From positions 1 to 32,381 of the forward strand of contig NZ_JAATVY010000044.1 of the NCBI RefSeq assembly GCF_011947195.1: a stretch of 32,381 nucleotides of DNA, read 5' to 3'. A program made the translations under genes and the position numbers. Numbering within the stretch: the stretch's first letter is position 1; every line of letters begins with the position of its first letter. Below, in pieces: positions 1-8,063 of this stretch. This stretch comes from Planosporangium thailandense. Its GTDB lineage: Bacteria; Actinomycetota; Actinomycetes; Mycobacteriales; Micromonosporaceae. The notes beneath the pieces are model-generated. The model was given only the letters and a program-made list of their open reading frames with translations, did no database searches and had not been told where the DNA came from.

Positions 1-40
1 CCCCGGCCTCGATCAGTTCGACCATCTGCGGGGTGGACAT
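1..40 (-). CDS. 5' end of an unidentified gene (partial)
   Basis: An ATG at 40-38 opens a minus-strand frame reading MSTPQMVELIEAG before the window ends. It begins three bases after the stop codon of the solute-binding-protein gene, so it is probably the next gene of that operon. Thirteen residues are too few to assign a family. No strong ribosome binding site precedes it, so the start could also lie elsewhere or translation could be coupled to the upstream stop. Confidence 0.4.
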   Translation of the reverse strand, partial: MSTPQMVELIEAG

Positions 41-43
41 GAG

Positions 44-1906
44 CTACTCGCGGTCGCCCGCGGTGGAGCGCCGCCGCAGCGCGAACACGCCGCCGACGAC
101 CACCAGCACCACGACCACGCCGAGGACGACGTACAGGGTGGTGTGCGACTCCGACGACGTGTTGTCGCCGGCCGCCGGGGTGGCGTCCAGGTAGTTCCAG
201 AACACGGACTGGACGGGGTAGAGCCCGTTGCCGTCCGGCTTGCCGCTGATCAGGTTCGACACGCTGCCCTTGCGGACCGCGTCCAGCCCGTTGGCGTAGT
301 ACAGGATGATGTCGTTGTTGGCCTTGTACAGCATGTCCTGCATCTGCCCGATGATCTGCGCCCGCTGGTTCGGGTCGAAGGTCGCCACCTGCTGCGCGAA
401 GAGCTTGTCGAAGTCGGGGTTGCAGTAGAAGGCGTCGGTGTTGCCCCCGCTGCCGTCGTCGAGCGGCAGCGTTCCGCAGGTCTGGATCGACAGCAGGTAG
501 GTCGGGTCCGGTCCGGTGGTCCAGCCGTCCATCAGGATGTCCCAGTCACCCTTGGACAGGTCGTCGTTGAGCTTGCTCATGCTCAGCGACTGGATGTCGA
601 GGTTGATGCCGATCGCCTGCAGCCAGCCCTTGAGGAACTGCGAGATCTGGGTGTCGCGCGAGTTGTCGGAGTGGATTCCCAACCGGAAGCTGAGCGGCTT
701 GCCCGTCTTGGAGTCGACCCGGATGCCGTCACCGCCCTTGGTGTACCCGGCGGCGTCGAGAAGCGAGTTCGCCTTGGCCGGGTCGTACGAGACAGCCTCG
801 TCCGCGCTCGGCTTCCAGGTCCACTGCGGGTACGCCGGCGGCAGGTAGCCGTTGCCGACCTGACCGAGTCCACCGAGGACGTTGGAGACCAGCTTGTCCT
901 TGTCGATGGCGTAGTTGATGGCCGTACGGATCTTGTCGTCGGCCAGCAGCGGGTTGGCGGTGCCCATCGGCTTGCCGCTGCGGGTCTTGGCGCCGCTGTT
1001 GATTTCCACGGCGGTCCAGCCGTTGCCGGCCTCCTGCACCGCCTGCAGCTTGCTGTCGCCCTTGAGCGCGTTGTACTGGTTGGTGTTGAGTCCACTCAGG
1101 AAGGAGATCTGGTTGCTCTTGAGTGCGGCGACGGCGGCGTCGGAGTTCTTGAACACCTGGACCACCAGGTTGTCGTACTTCGGTGCGCCGACGTCACCCA
1201 GCTTGAAGCTCTTGTTGGCGGTGAACTTCTCGAACTGGTCGGTGGTGTAGTTCGTCAGGGTCCACGGGCCGTACCCCACGACGGGGTAGCTGTCGTTCTT
1301 GTAGTCCTTGAGGTCCGCGACGTGCGACTCCCAGATGTGCTTGGGCACGATCGGGATGCCGCTGACCGGGATGCTTACGTAGAGCATGTTCGCCTGCGGC
1401 TGCTTGGTCTTGATGACCAGGGTCGTCGGGTCCGGCGCGCTGACCGAGTCGAAGTTCGCGACCAGCGATCCGTTGGCCTTCGCCGCGTCGTTGTTCGTCA
1501 TGATCAGATTGAACGTCCAGGCGGCGTCCTCGGCCGTGATCGGCTGGCCGTCGGTCCACTTCAGCCCGTCCTGGAGCTTGAACGTCCAGGTCAGCTGGTC
1601 CGACGACGTCTCCCACGACTTCGCCAGGTAGGGCCCGGGCTTGCCCTCCCGGTCCAGCGAGTTCAACGAGGGGTAGACCATCCCGAAGGTGTTCAGGGCC
1701 CCGTTGAAGTAGGCCAGGAACGGGTTCAGCGTGTCGACGCCGGAGCTGTCCATCGCGACTGTCAACGTTGTCCCGGAAGCCGCTGTCGCGGTCGATGCCG
1801 TACCGACGGCGGCGGTGCTCGCCAGCGCACAGCCCAGGGTGGCCGCGGCGATGCGGCGCATTCGTCTGGACCGCAGCCAGCCGGATGGAGCGTCGGGTGC
1901 CCTCAT
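44..1906 (-). CDS. ABC transporter substrate-binding protein, family 5 (oligopeptide/nickel type), C-terminally anchored
   Basis: Extracytoplasmic receptor of about 620 residues for an Opp/Dpp-type importer. The N-terminus has a basic stretch (RSRRMRR), a hydrophobic core and an Ala/Thr-rich cleavage region, so it is a Sec signal peptide. The mature part starts near TLTVAMDSSGVDTLNPF and keeps family signatures such as YPSLNSLD, LAKSWETS and GLKWTDGQPITAEDAAWTF. No good lipobox is present. Instead the last 30 residues form a hydrophobic helix (LYVVLGVVVVLVVVGGVFAL) followed by RRR, which would tether the protein to the outer face of the membrane. The ATG at 1906 was chosen because AAAGGGGA lies about 9 bases upstream and the signal peptide follows directly; the frame is open further upstream but there overlaps the M20 gene. 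It follows the RpiR and M20 genes on the same strand after a 73-base gap. Substrate is probably peptide (inference). Confidence 0.9.
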   Translation of the reverse strand: MRAPDAPSGWLRSRRMRRIAAATLGCALASTAAVGTASTATAASGTTLTVAMDSSGVDTLNPFLAYFNGALNTFGMVYPSLNSLDREGKPGPYLAKSWETSSDQLTWTFKLQDGLKWTDGQPITAEDAAWTFNLIMTNNDAAKANGSLVANFDSVSAPDPTTLVIKTKQPQANMLYVSIPVSGIPIVPKHIWESHVADLKDYKNDSYPVVGYGPWTLTNYTTDQFEKFTANKSFKLGDVGAPKYDNLVVQVFKNSDAAVAALKSNQISFLSGLNTNQYNALKGDSKLQAVQEAGNGWTAVEINSGAKTRSGKPMGTANPLLADDKIRTAINYAIDKDKLVSNVLGGLGQVGNGYLPPAYPQWTWKPSADEAVSYDPAKANSLLDAAGYTKGGDGIRVDSKTGKPLSFRLGIHSDNSRDTQISQFLKGWLQAIGINLDIQSLSMSKLNDDLSKGDWDILMDGWTTGPDPTYLLSIQTCGTLPLDDGSGGNTDAFYCNPDFDKLFAQQVATFDPNQRAQIIGQMQDMLYKANNDIILYYANGLDAVRKGSVSNLISGKPDGNGLYPVQSVFWNYLDATPAAGDNTSSESHTTLYVVLGVVVVLVVVGGVFALRRRSTAGDRE

Positions 1907-1979
1907 CTGATCATTCCCCTTTGTCTTCGTGGTCGTGGCCGCCGGTGGTGACGGCTGAAGCTCGATAGGTGGTCTGCGC

Positions 1980-3320
1980 TCAGGGCGCCGGGTCGGGCGC
2001 GGTCCGCAGGTACCGCTCGAGGACCCGGACGCCGAACGCCAGGCTGTCGACCAGCACCCGCTCGTCGACGCCGTGTACGTACTCGTTGTGGGCGAAGCCC
2101 GGCGGCGTGGTGCCGGGCGCGAAGCCGTAGCACGCGATGCCGAGCGTGCTGAAGGCCTTCGCGTCGGTGCCGCCCGCCATGCAGAACGGCAGGACGAGCG
2201 CCCCGGGGTCGTACACGCGCAGCGCGGCCGCCATCGCGGCGAACTCGGGTGTGGTGTGACCGGCTGCCACCGGCGCGGCGTAGCTGGCGAACTCACGGGT
2301 CACGCCCTCGCCGACCAGTTCGTCCACAGTGGAAAAGAAGGCCTCCTCCGCGCCGGGCAGGATCCGCCCGTCCACACCGGCGACGGCCTGGCTCGGGATG
2401 ACGTTGTGCTTGTACCCGGCCGAGAGCATGGTCGGGTTGAGCGAGTTGGAGATCGTCGACCTGATCAGGTTGGCCGCGTCGCCGAGCTGGTCGAGGCTCG
2501 CCGGATCCGACAGGTCGACCGTCACGCCCAGGTGCGCGGTCAGCCCGTCCAGCAGGGCGGCGACCGTCGGGGTGAGGTGTACCGGCCACGTGTACCCGGC
2601 CAGCCGGGTCAGGGCGGCGGCCAGCCGCGCGACGGCGTTGTCGGGGTTGGGCCGCGACCCGTGCCCGGCCCGCCCGCGGGCGATGAGGTTCATCCAGGCG
2701 CTGCCCCGCTCGCCGGCGGCGATGGGGTACAGCCGGCTGCCGTCGGGCAGGTGGACGGCGTACCCACCCGACTCGCCGATCGCGGTCCGCACGCCCTCGA
2801 ACAGTTCGGCGTGCTCGCGCACCAGGAAGCCGGCTCCGTAGTCGCCGGTGTCCTCCTCGTCCGCGACGAAGGCGAGCACGATGTCGCGCGGGGGGACGAA
2901 CCCGGTACGGGCGAACGACCGGACGGCGGCGAGCATCATCGCGTCCATGTCCTTCATGTCCAGCGCGCCGCGCCCCCAGACGGCGCCGTCGCGGACCTCG
3001 CCGCAGAACGGGTCGTAGCTCCAGTCCGCGGCCTCGGCCGGGACGACATCGAGGTGGCCGTGCACGAGCAGGGCCGGCGCGTCGGGATCGGTTCCCGGGA
3101 TGCGGACCACCGTGCTGGCCCGCCCGGGCGCGGACTCGAGGACGACCGGCGCGTAACCGGCCTCGGTGAGGCGCTCGGCGACCCACTCCGCCGCGGCCCG
3201 CTCGCCGCGTGAGTCGCCGCCGCCGAAGTTGGACGTGTCGAACTGGATGAGCCGGGAGCAGAACTCGACCGTCTCGGCGACGAGGGTGGCGTCGGTGCTT
3301 TCCGGCTGCGTCGTACTCAT
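1980..3320 (-). CDS. M20 family metallopeptidase (ArgE/DapE/carboxypeptidase type)
   Basis: Predicted cytoplasmic dizinc exopeptidase or deacylase of 446 residues. The metal motif HGHLDVVP (His89, Asp91), the bridging Asp121 in GRGALDMKDMD, the catalytic Glu pair at 155-156 in VADEED and a C-terminal histidine in FAHNEYVHG are all visible, so the active site looks intact. AGHGSRPNPDNAV marks the inserted dimerisation domain. The ATG at 3320-3318 overlaps the TGA of the RpiR gene (ATGA), indicating translational coupling. With the peptide-binding protein downstream, the likely role is trimming imported peptides or N-acyl amino acids. The sequence alone does not separate dipeptidase, acetylornithine-deacetylase-like and DapE-like activity. 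Confidence 0.9.
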   Translation of the reverse strand: MSTTQPESTDATLVAETVEFCSRLIQFDTSNFGGGDSRGERAAAEWVAERLTEAGYAPVVLESAPGRASTVVRIPGTDPDAPALLVHGHLDVVPAEAADWSYDPFCGEVRDGAVWGRGALDMKDMDAMMLAAVRSFARTGFVPPRDIVLAFVADEEDTGDYGAGFLVREHAELFEGVRTAIGESGGYAVHLPDGSRLYPIAAGERGSAWMNLIARGRAGHGSRPNPDNAVARLAAALTRLAGYTWPVHLTPTVAALLDGLTAHLGVTVDLSDPASLDQLGDAANLIRSTISNSLNPTMLSAGYKHNVIPSQAVAGVDGRILPGAEEAFFSTVDELVGEGVTREFASYAAPVAAGHTTPEFAAMAAALRVYDPGALVLPFCMAGGTDAKAFSTLGIACYGFAPGTTPPGFAHNEYVHGVDERVLVDSLAFGVRVLERYLRTAPDPAP

Positions 3321-4198
3321 GACCGTGCCGCCGTTTCGGTGTAGCTCTCCAGGGCGCGGGCGATCTCGGCACGGCGCCGGGCGCGGCGGGTGGCGCCCTT
3401 CGCGCCGGCCGCCGACAGCGAGGCGAGGATGTGTCCGACGGCGACCACCGCGGTCGGTGAATGGGTCGCCGACTCGCTGCCGGTGTTGATCGGCAGTACG
3501 TGGTCGGCGAACTCGCTGACGGGGCTCGCGTAGCTGTCGGTCAGCGCGATGACCGTGCAGCCCAGCCGGTGGAACTCCCGCGTGAGCCGCAGGGTCAGCT
3601 GGCTGTAGCTGCGGAAGCTGAAGACCGTCAGGGTGTCGGACGGGTGGGCGTCGGTGACGGCTGTGATCGCGGCGGCCGCGGTCGGTTGGATGAGCACGAC
3701 GTCGCGCAGCGCCGAGGTCAGATCGATGGCGAACAGGGACGCGTAGCCCGTTGATTTCAGGTCGCCGAACACCCACCGTCGCTGGCTGCCGAGGATCGAC
3801 TGCGCCGCCAGTTCGAACGCGCCGTTGGACTGGAGCGCGTGCAGGGTTCCGGCGAGGTTGTCCTGTTCGCGGCTGAGCACCCGGCTAAGCGCCAACCGGT
3901 CGCCGGTCGGTCCGCTGCGGGTGGTGACGCTCAGGTCCGGTTCGGAGAGTCTGCGGTTGGTTTCCTTGGCGGCGCGGTACCGCAGTTCGAAGGTATCGCT
4001 GAAGCCGGCGTCCCGCAGCAGCCGGTCGAGGTCTTCGGCGCTCGCCCGTGCCGAGGTGACGAGCTGCGCCGGCCGGCGCTGCAGGGACTCCGGGAAGTCC
4101 GTCGCGATCGCCCGGTACAGCCGCTCGCCGACCTCGCCGTGATAGCTGGCGGCGAGCTTCAGCGCGGCGAGGATCGGGGTCGGTGCGAGCGTCGTCAT
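3317..4198 (-). CDS. MurR/RpiR family transcriptional regulator
   Basis: A 293-residue regulator with an N-terminal helix-turn-helix of the RpiR type (about residues 25-80) and a C-terminal SIS sugar-isomerase-like domain (about 130-260, including VFGDLKSTGYASLFA and TLTVFSFRSYSQLTLRLTREF followed by CTVIALTD). SIS domains of this family usually sense phosphosugars, including N-acetylmuramate 6-phosphate in MurR. A strong purine-rich site (AGGAGGGAGG) sits just upstream of the ATG at 4198. The gene heads an operon with the M20 peptidase and solute-binding protein and diverges from the XRE-cupin operon across a 261-base region. The ligand is unknown. A link to cell-wall-derived molecules is possible because an LD-carboxypeptidase lies in the divergent operon. 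Confidence 0.9.
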   Translation of the reverse strand: MTTLAPTPILAALKLAASYHGEVGERLYRAIATDFPESLQRRPAQLVTSARASAEDLDRLLRDAGFSDTFELRYRAAKETNRRLSEPDLSVTTRSGPTGDRLALSRVLSREQDNLAGTLHALQSNGAFELAAQSILGSQRRWVFGDLKSTGYASLFAIDLTSALRDVVLIQPTAAAAITAVTDAHPSDTLTVFSFRSYSQLTLRLTREFHRLGCTVIALTDSYASPVSEFADHVLPINTGSESATHSPTAVVAVGHILASLSAAGAKGATRRARRRAEIARALESYTETAARS

Positions 4199-4459
4199 CG
4201 AGACCTCCCTCCTCCGGCGCTTTCTCCGGATCAGGCCACTCGAGCTTTGCTGGCAGTAACGATGGCCTGCAAGATCTCTTGTGCTAAGTGGGATGGAGTC
4301 TTAACCTCACCGCATGCTCACGTCAAGGCTCGGTGTCGATTCGTTGTCCTCGAGCTCGACCCGCTCGGCCGGTTCCGGTTGGTGACAGCTCCGACCAGCA
4401 AACCGATCCCGCCTACCCGGTCAGCCTCACCGGACTGTCCGGTCGAGGATGTCGGGCCG
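4199..4459. promoter_or_regulatory. Divergent regulatory region between the RpiR and XRE-cupin operons
   Basis: This 261-base gap separates two divergent operons that each begin with a regulator, so it should hold both promoters and their operators. A near-palindrome CAAGA-TC-TCTTG lies at 4270-4281. Near the RpiR gene are TCCGG at 4213-4217 and CCGGA at 4226-4230. I could not assign convincing -35/-10 pairs. Confidence 0.45.
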
Positions 4460-5050
4460 GTGATTGTCGCCCGGACGGGGGACAGCGCGGTCGTCGACGA
4501 TCAGGTAGTGGAGAGTCTGGGGCGTAGAGTCGCCCGGACCCGTCACGCCGCCGAGCTCACTCTCGCCGCCGTCGCGCAGCGTGCGGACGTGTCGGCCGCG
4601 TACATTTCGCAGATAGAGTCCGCGACGGCCAATCCAACAGTGCGCTCACTCGCCCGGATAGCCGCCGCGATGGGTGTCAGCGTCGGCGAACTGTTCGGAT
4701 CCACCGGGGACGATCAGCTACCCACACCGAGGTTCGAGCCGCGGTTCGCGACCGCGCCCCGCGCCGCCCTCACCCCGGGGGCGTCCGGGATCTGGGATCT
4801 CACCGCGGCCGGCTCGGCACGGATCTTCGCCCGGCTGGTCCACGGCGAGCCGGGCGATCACGCCGACCCGGTCAGCCACCCGGGTGAGGAGTTCGTGGCC
4901 GTCCTCGCGGGCCGGTGCCACCTGCGCGTCGGCGACCGCGTACGGGAGCTGAAGGCCTTCGACGCGTGTCACTTCGCCGCGTCCGACCCGCACCACATCA
5001 CCGACGTCAGCGACGACCTGTTGCTGCTGGTGATTCTCACCGAGGAGTAG
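4460..5050 (+). CDS. XRE-family regulator with C-terminal cupin domain
   Basis: About 196 residues. Residues 18-77 form an XRE helix-turn-helix (LGRRVARTRHAAELTLAAVA, then SAAYISQIESATANPTVRSL and LARIAAAMGVSVGELF). Residues 125-195 form a small cupin (HPGEEFVAVLAGRCHLRVGD ... HFAASDPHHITD) that would bind a small-molecule effector. This is the PuuR/SutR-like architecture of local regulators of catabolic operons. The start is uncertain: GTG at 4460 has GAGGA 11 bases upstream; GTG at 4508 is an alternative. The frame stays open far upstream, but that part lies in the divergent promoter region and the RpiR gene and lacks family similarity. The S9 peptidase gene follows after 5 bases, so this regulator heads that operon. 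Confidence 0.88.
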   Translation: MIVARTGDSAVVDDQVVESLGRRVARTRHAAELTLAAVAQRADVSAAYISQIESATANPTVRSLARIAAAMGVSVGELFGSTGDDQLPTPRFEPRFATAPRAALTPGASGIWDLTAAGSARIFARLVHGEPGDHADPVSHPGEEFVAVLAGRCHLRVGDRVRELKAFDACHFAASDPHHITDVSDDLLLLVILTEE

Positions 5051-5055
5051 GCACA

Positions 5056-7107
5056 GTGACGGCACCGTACGGCGAATGGCCCTCGCCGATCAGCGCGGAG
5101 TCGGCCGCCGCGGCATCCGGTGGCGTCAGCTACCCGTCCATCGTGTCCGGCGAGGTGTGGTGGTGCTCCTCGGATCCGCGGACCGCAACCGTCCGTCTGC
5201 TGCGTTGCCGTCCCGGGCGGGCCACGTCGGAAGTGCTCGGTCCGGAATGGTCGGTCCGCAACCGGTCGCTCGGTTACGGCGGCCGCTCGTACCTGGTCAC
5301 GACCGGCGCGCAAAGCCACCTGCTGGTCTTCACCAACCAGCACGACCAGCGGATGTACCGCGTCGAGGTCGGTCGGCTCGACGAGGGTACGGAGACAGCG
5401 GTTCCGCGGCCGCTGACGCCGGCCGACGCTGGCGGGGTCGCCACCCACTACGCGGATCCCATCCTCGGACCGTCCGGGACTGAGGTGTGGTGTGTGCGCG
5501 AGGTGACCCGGCCGATCACGGGCCCGGGCGACGAGGACCCGGCGCCGCGTACGTCACGCCAGATCGTCGCGATTCCGCTCGACGGCAGCGCCGCGGCCGA
5601 CCCGGACGCCGTCCGGGTCGTGGCGACCTCGCACCACTTCCTGTCCGGAGTCCGCGTCAGCCCCGACGGCCGACGGCTGGCATGGGTCGGCTGGGACCAC
5701 CCGTCGATGCCCTGGGACGGGACCGAACTCATGGTGGCGGACCTGGTTGACGGCGTCGCCACCGGCGCGACATCGGTGCTGGGCGGACGGGAGGTGTCGG
5801 TGCCGCAGGCCGAGTGGGCCGATTCCGACACCCTGTACGCGATGGCCGACCCCGACGGCTGGTGGAATCTGCACCGGCTGCGGCTCGACTCCGGCGGGGC
5901 ACCGGCGGAGTGTGTCCTGCCGATGCGCCGCGAGTGCGCGGGTCCGCTGTGGCGGGTGGGGCCCACCTGGTTCGCGGTGACCGAGGTCGGCGTCGTGCTG
6001 CGGCACGGCGTCGGGGCACAGCAGTTGGCCGTCTGGGATCCGGCGACCGGTGCGCTGCGCGACCTGGCACCCGGCTGGACCGAGTTCGGTTCGGATCTTC
6101 GCGCTTCCGTACCGGGCGAGGCCGGCCCGGCGGTGGTCGTCATCGCCGGCTCCGCCGACCGGGGCAGCACGGTGCTGCACGTCCCGCTGCCCGCCGCGCC
6201 GGAGCAGCCGGCGGCCGATCCGGTCGCGTGCACCGCCGCGTCGCATCAGGACCTGCGGCCGTGGAACCCCGCGGGGCAGCGGCGGGTCGCCCGTGGTGCC
6301 GACGGCCGCGAGGTGCACTACGTCTACTACCCGCCGACCAATCCCGGCGCCGTCGGACCCGCGGGCGTCGCGCCCCCGCTGCTCGTACACGCCCACGGCG
6401 GTCCGACCAGCAGCACGGACGCCGGGCCGGACATCGAGTTCGGGTTCTTCTGCAGCCGCGGCTTCGCGGTCGCCAGCGTCGACTACGGCGGTTCCACGGG
6501 CTACGGACGGGAGTACCGCAACCGGCTGCGCCGCAACTGGGGCATCGTCGACGTCTCCGACTGCGTGGCGGTGGCGCGGGAGCTGGCCGCGCAGGGCATG
6601 GCCGACCCGGCGCGCACGGCGGTCCGCGGCGGCTCGGCCGGAGGCTGGACCGCGTTGGCCTGCCTGGCCGCGAGCGAGGTGTTCTGCGCGGGAGCGGTGT
6701 ACTACCCGATCAGCGACCCGCTGACGTGGTCGGGTGGGGCGACCCACGACTTCGAGTCGCAGTACGTGCGCAGCCTCGTCGGTGACCTGCCCGCCGACCT
6801 CGAGCACTACCGGCGGGTGTCGCCGCTTGCCAACGCCGACCGGATCCGCAGTCCACTGGTGCTCCTGCAGGGTGCGGACGACTTCATCTGCAAGCCGGAT
6901 CAGGCCCAGCGGATCGTGGACGCGGTCGCCGCTCGCGGGCTGTGGCACCGGTACCTGATTTTTGACGGTGAGGGGCACGGCTTCCGCAAGGAGTCGAGCG
7001 TCGCCGCTTCGCTGCGGGCCGAGGCGGAGCTTTACAGCCACGCCATGGGGATCACCGTCGACCCGAGTAGTACCGACCGCACGCGCGAAGGGACCCCACA
7101 GCCGTGA
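5056..7107 (+). CDS. S9 family serine peptidase (prolyl oligopeptidase / acylaminoacyl-peptidase type)
   Basis: A 683-residue cytoplasmic peptidase with an N-terminal beta-propeller (about 1-400; repeats such as VSPDGRRLAWVGWDHPSMPW) and a C-terminal alpha/beta-hydrolase domain. The triad is recognisable: Ser527 in RGGSAGGWT, Asp608/609 in QGADDFICKPDQA and His641 in GEGHGF. Propeller-gated S9 enzymes accept short peptides, which fits degradation of imported oligopeptides. No signal peptide is seen. The GTG at 5056 has GAGGAG 8 bases upstream, inside the 3' end of the XRE-cupin gene. The TGA overlaps the GTG of the S66 gene (GTGA), so the three genes are almost certainly one operon. Confidence 0.93.
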   Translation: MTAPYGEWPSPISAESAAAASGGVSYPSIVSGEVWWCSSDPRTATVRLLRCRPGRATSEVLGPEWSVRNRSLGYGGRSYLVTTGAQSHLLVFTNQHDQRMYRVEVGRLDEGTETAVPRPLTPADAGGVATHYADPILGPSGTEVWCVREVTRPITGPGDEDPAPRTSRQIVAIPLDGSAAADPDAVRVVATSHHFLSGVRVSPDGRRLAWVGWDHPSMPWDGTELMVADLVDGVATGATSVLGGREVSVPQAEWADSDTLYAMADPDGWWNLHRLRLDSGGAPAECVLPMRRECAGPLWRVGPTWFAVTEVGVVLRHGVGAQQLAVWDPATGALRDLAPGWTEFGSDLRASVPGEAGPAVVVIAGSADRGSTVLHVPLPAAPEQPAADPVACTAASHQDLRPWNPAGQRRVARGADGREVHYVYYPPTNPGAVGPAGVAPPLLVHAHGGPTSSTDAGPDIEFGFFCSRGFAVASVDYGGSTGYGREYRNRLRRNWGIVDVSDCVAVARELAAQGMADPARTAVRGGSAGGWTALACLAASEVFCAGAVYYPISDPLTWSGGATHDFESQYVRSLVGDLPADLEHYRRVSPLANADRIRSPLVLLQGADDFICKPDQAQRIVDAVAARGLWHRYLIFDGEGHGFRKESSVAASLRAEAELYSHAMGITVDPSSTDRTREGTPQP

Positions 7108-8063
7108 CCATAACGTCCGTCGACACCAGAACCTCGCTGGCCAGACCGCCCGCCCTGCGCCCGGGCGACCGCGTGGCGGTGTTGACTCTGAGCAGCCCGG
7201 CCGATCAGGAGCGGCTGCCCCTCGGGCTGGAGGCGCTGCGTTTCGCCGGCCTCGAGCCGGTCGTGTATCAGTCGTCGTACGACCTGGGAAGCGTCCACCA
7301 CTACCTGGCCGGAAGCGACGAGCTGCGGGCGGCGGAGCTGCGCTCGGCGCTGCTGGACGACTCCATCGCGGGCATCATCTTCGCCTGTGGCGGCTACGGG
7401 GCGCAGCGCACGCTCGAGGCGATGGATTGGAGCGGTCTGGAGCGCGTACCACCGAAGGTCCTGTCGGGCTACTCCGACGTCACGGCGATCCTCGAAGCCG
7501 TCGCCGTCAAGCTCGGATGGTCGTCGCTGATGAGCGCGATGGTGTCGTGCGGTGAGTTCGCGGAGTCCTACACCTTCTCGTCGATGCTGCGCTGTCTCAT
7601 GTGGCCGGAACGGGTCCGGGAGCTGCGCTACGACGAGGCGGTGACCGTGGTCGGAGGGACCGCGCAGGGCGTGACGCTCGGCGGCAACCTCACGCTGCTG
7701 GCCGCGTCCGTCGGCACCGACACGTGCCTGCCGGCCCGGGGCGGGATCCTGCTGATCGAGGACGAGCAGGAGGAGGACTACCGGGTCGACCGGATGATCA
7801 CCCAGCTGCGGCGCTCCGGCTACCTCGACGGGGTCGCCGGAGTGATCGCTGGCACCTGGGACAACTGCGGCACGGTCGAGCAGATCCATCCGGTGCTGGT
7901 GGATCGGCTCAGTGACCTCGGCGTACCGGTGATCGCGTGGGCGAACGTCGGACACGGCGGTCACTTCCAGAGCTTCCCGATCGGGGTGCGCGCCGAACTC
8001 GACGCCGATGCGCGGACCCTGCGGCTGCTGGAGCCGCCGTTGGTGCCGCAGACCGGTTCATAG
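7104..8063 (+). CDS. S66 family peptidase: LD-carboxypeptidase / MccF-like
   Basis: A 319-residue S66 enzyme. The catalytic set is present: nucleophile Ser124 in LSGYSDVTA, Glu219 in ILLIEDEQEED and His284 in NVGHGGHFQSFPIG. ACGGYGAQRTLE is the oxyanion-loop region of the family. S66 members either cleave the L-Lys/DAP-D-Ala bond of murein tetrapeptides in cell-wall recycling (LdcA) or inactivate microcin C-like peptide-nucleotides (MccF). Translation is coupled to the S9 peptidase by a GTGA overlap. The 3' end overlaps the convergent molybdenum-enzyme gene by 6 bases. Neighbouring peptide-binding, M20 and S9 genes favour peptide or muropeptide processing; immunity against a toxic peptide cannot be excluded. 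Confidence 0.9.
   Translation: MTITSVDTRTSLARPPALRPGDRVAVLTLSSPADQERLPLGLEALRFAGLEPVVYQSSYDLGSVHHYLAGSDELRAAELRSALLDDSIAGIIFACGGYGAQRTLEAMDWSGLERVPPKVLSGYSDVTAILEAVAVKLGWSSLMSAMVSCGEFAESYTFSSMLRCLMWPERVRELRYDEAVTVVGGTAQGVTLGGNLTLLAASVGTDTCLPARGGILLIEDEQEEDYRVDRMITQLRRSGYLDGVAGVIAGTWDNCGTVEQIHPVLVDRLSDLGVPVIAWANVGHGGHFQSFPIGVRAELDADARTLRLLEPPLVPQTGS

Noticed and set aside
143-1951. Long open frame (602 codons) on the plus strand opposite the solute-binding protein gene
   Set aside because: Its composition is the Val/Arg/Leu-rich pattern of a complementary-strand shadow in high-GC DNA; the minus-strand frame has clear family motifs, a signal peptide and a ribosome binding site.
3839-4459. Long N-terminal extension of the XRE-cupin protein
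   Set aside because: The extension would run antisense through the RpiR gene and the divergent promoter; the HTH domain begins well after the GTG at 4460.
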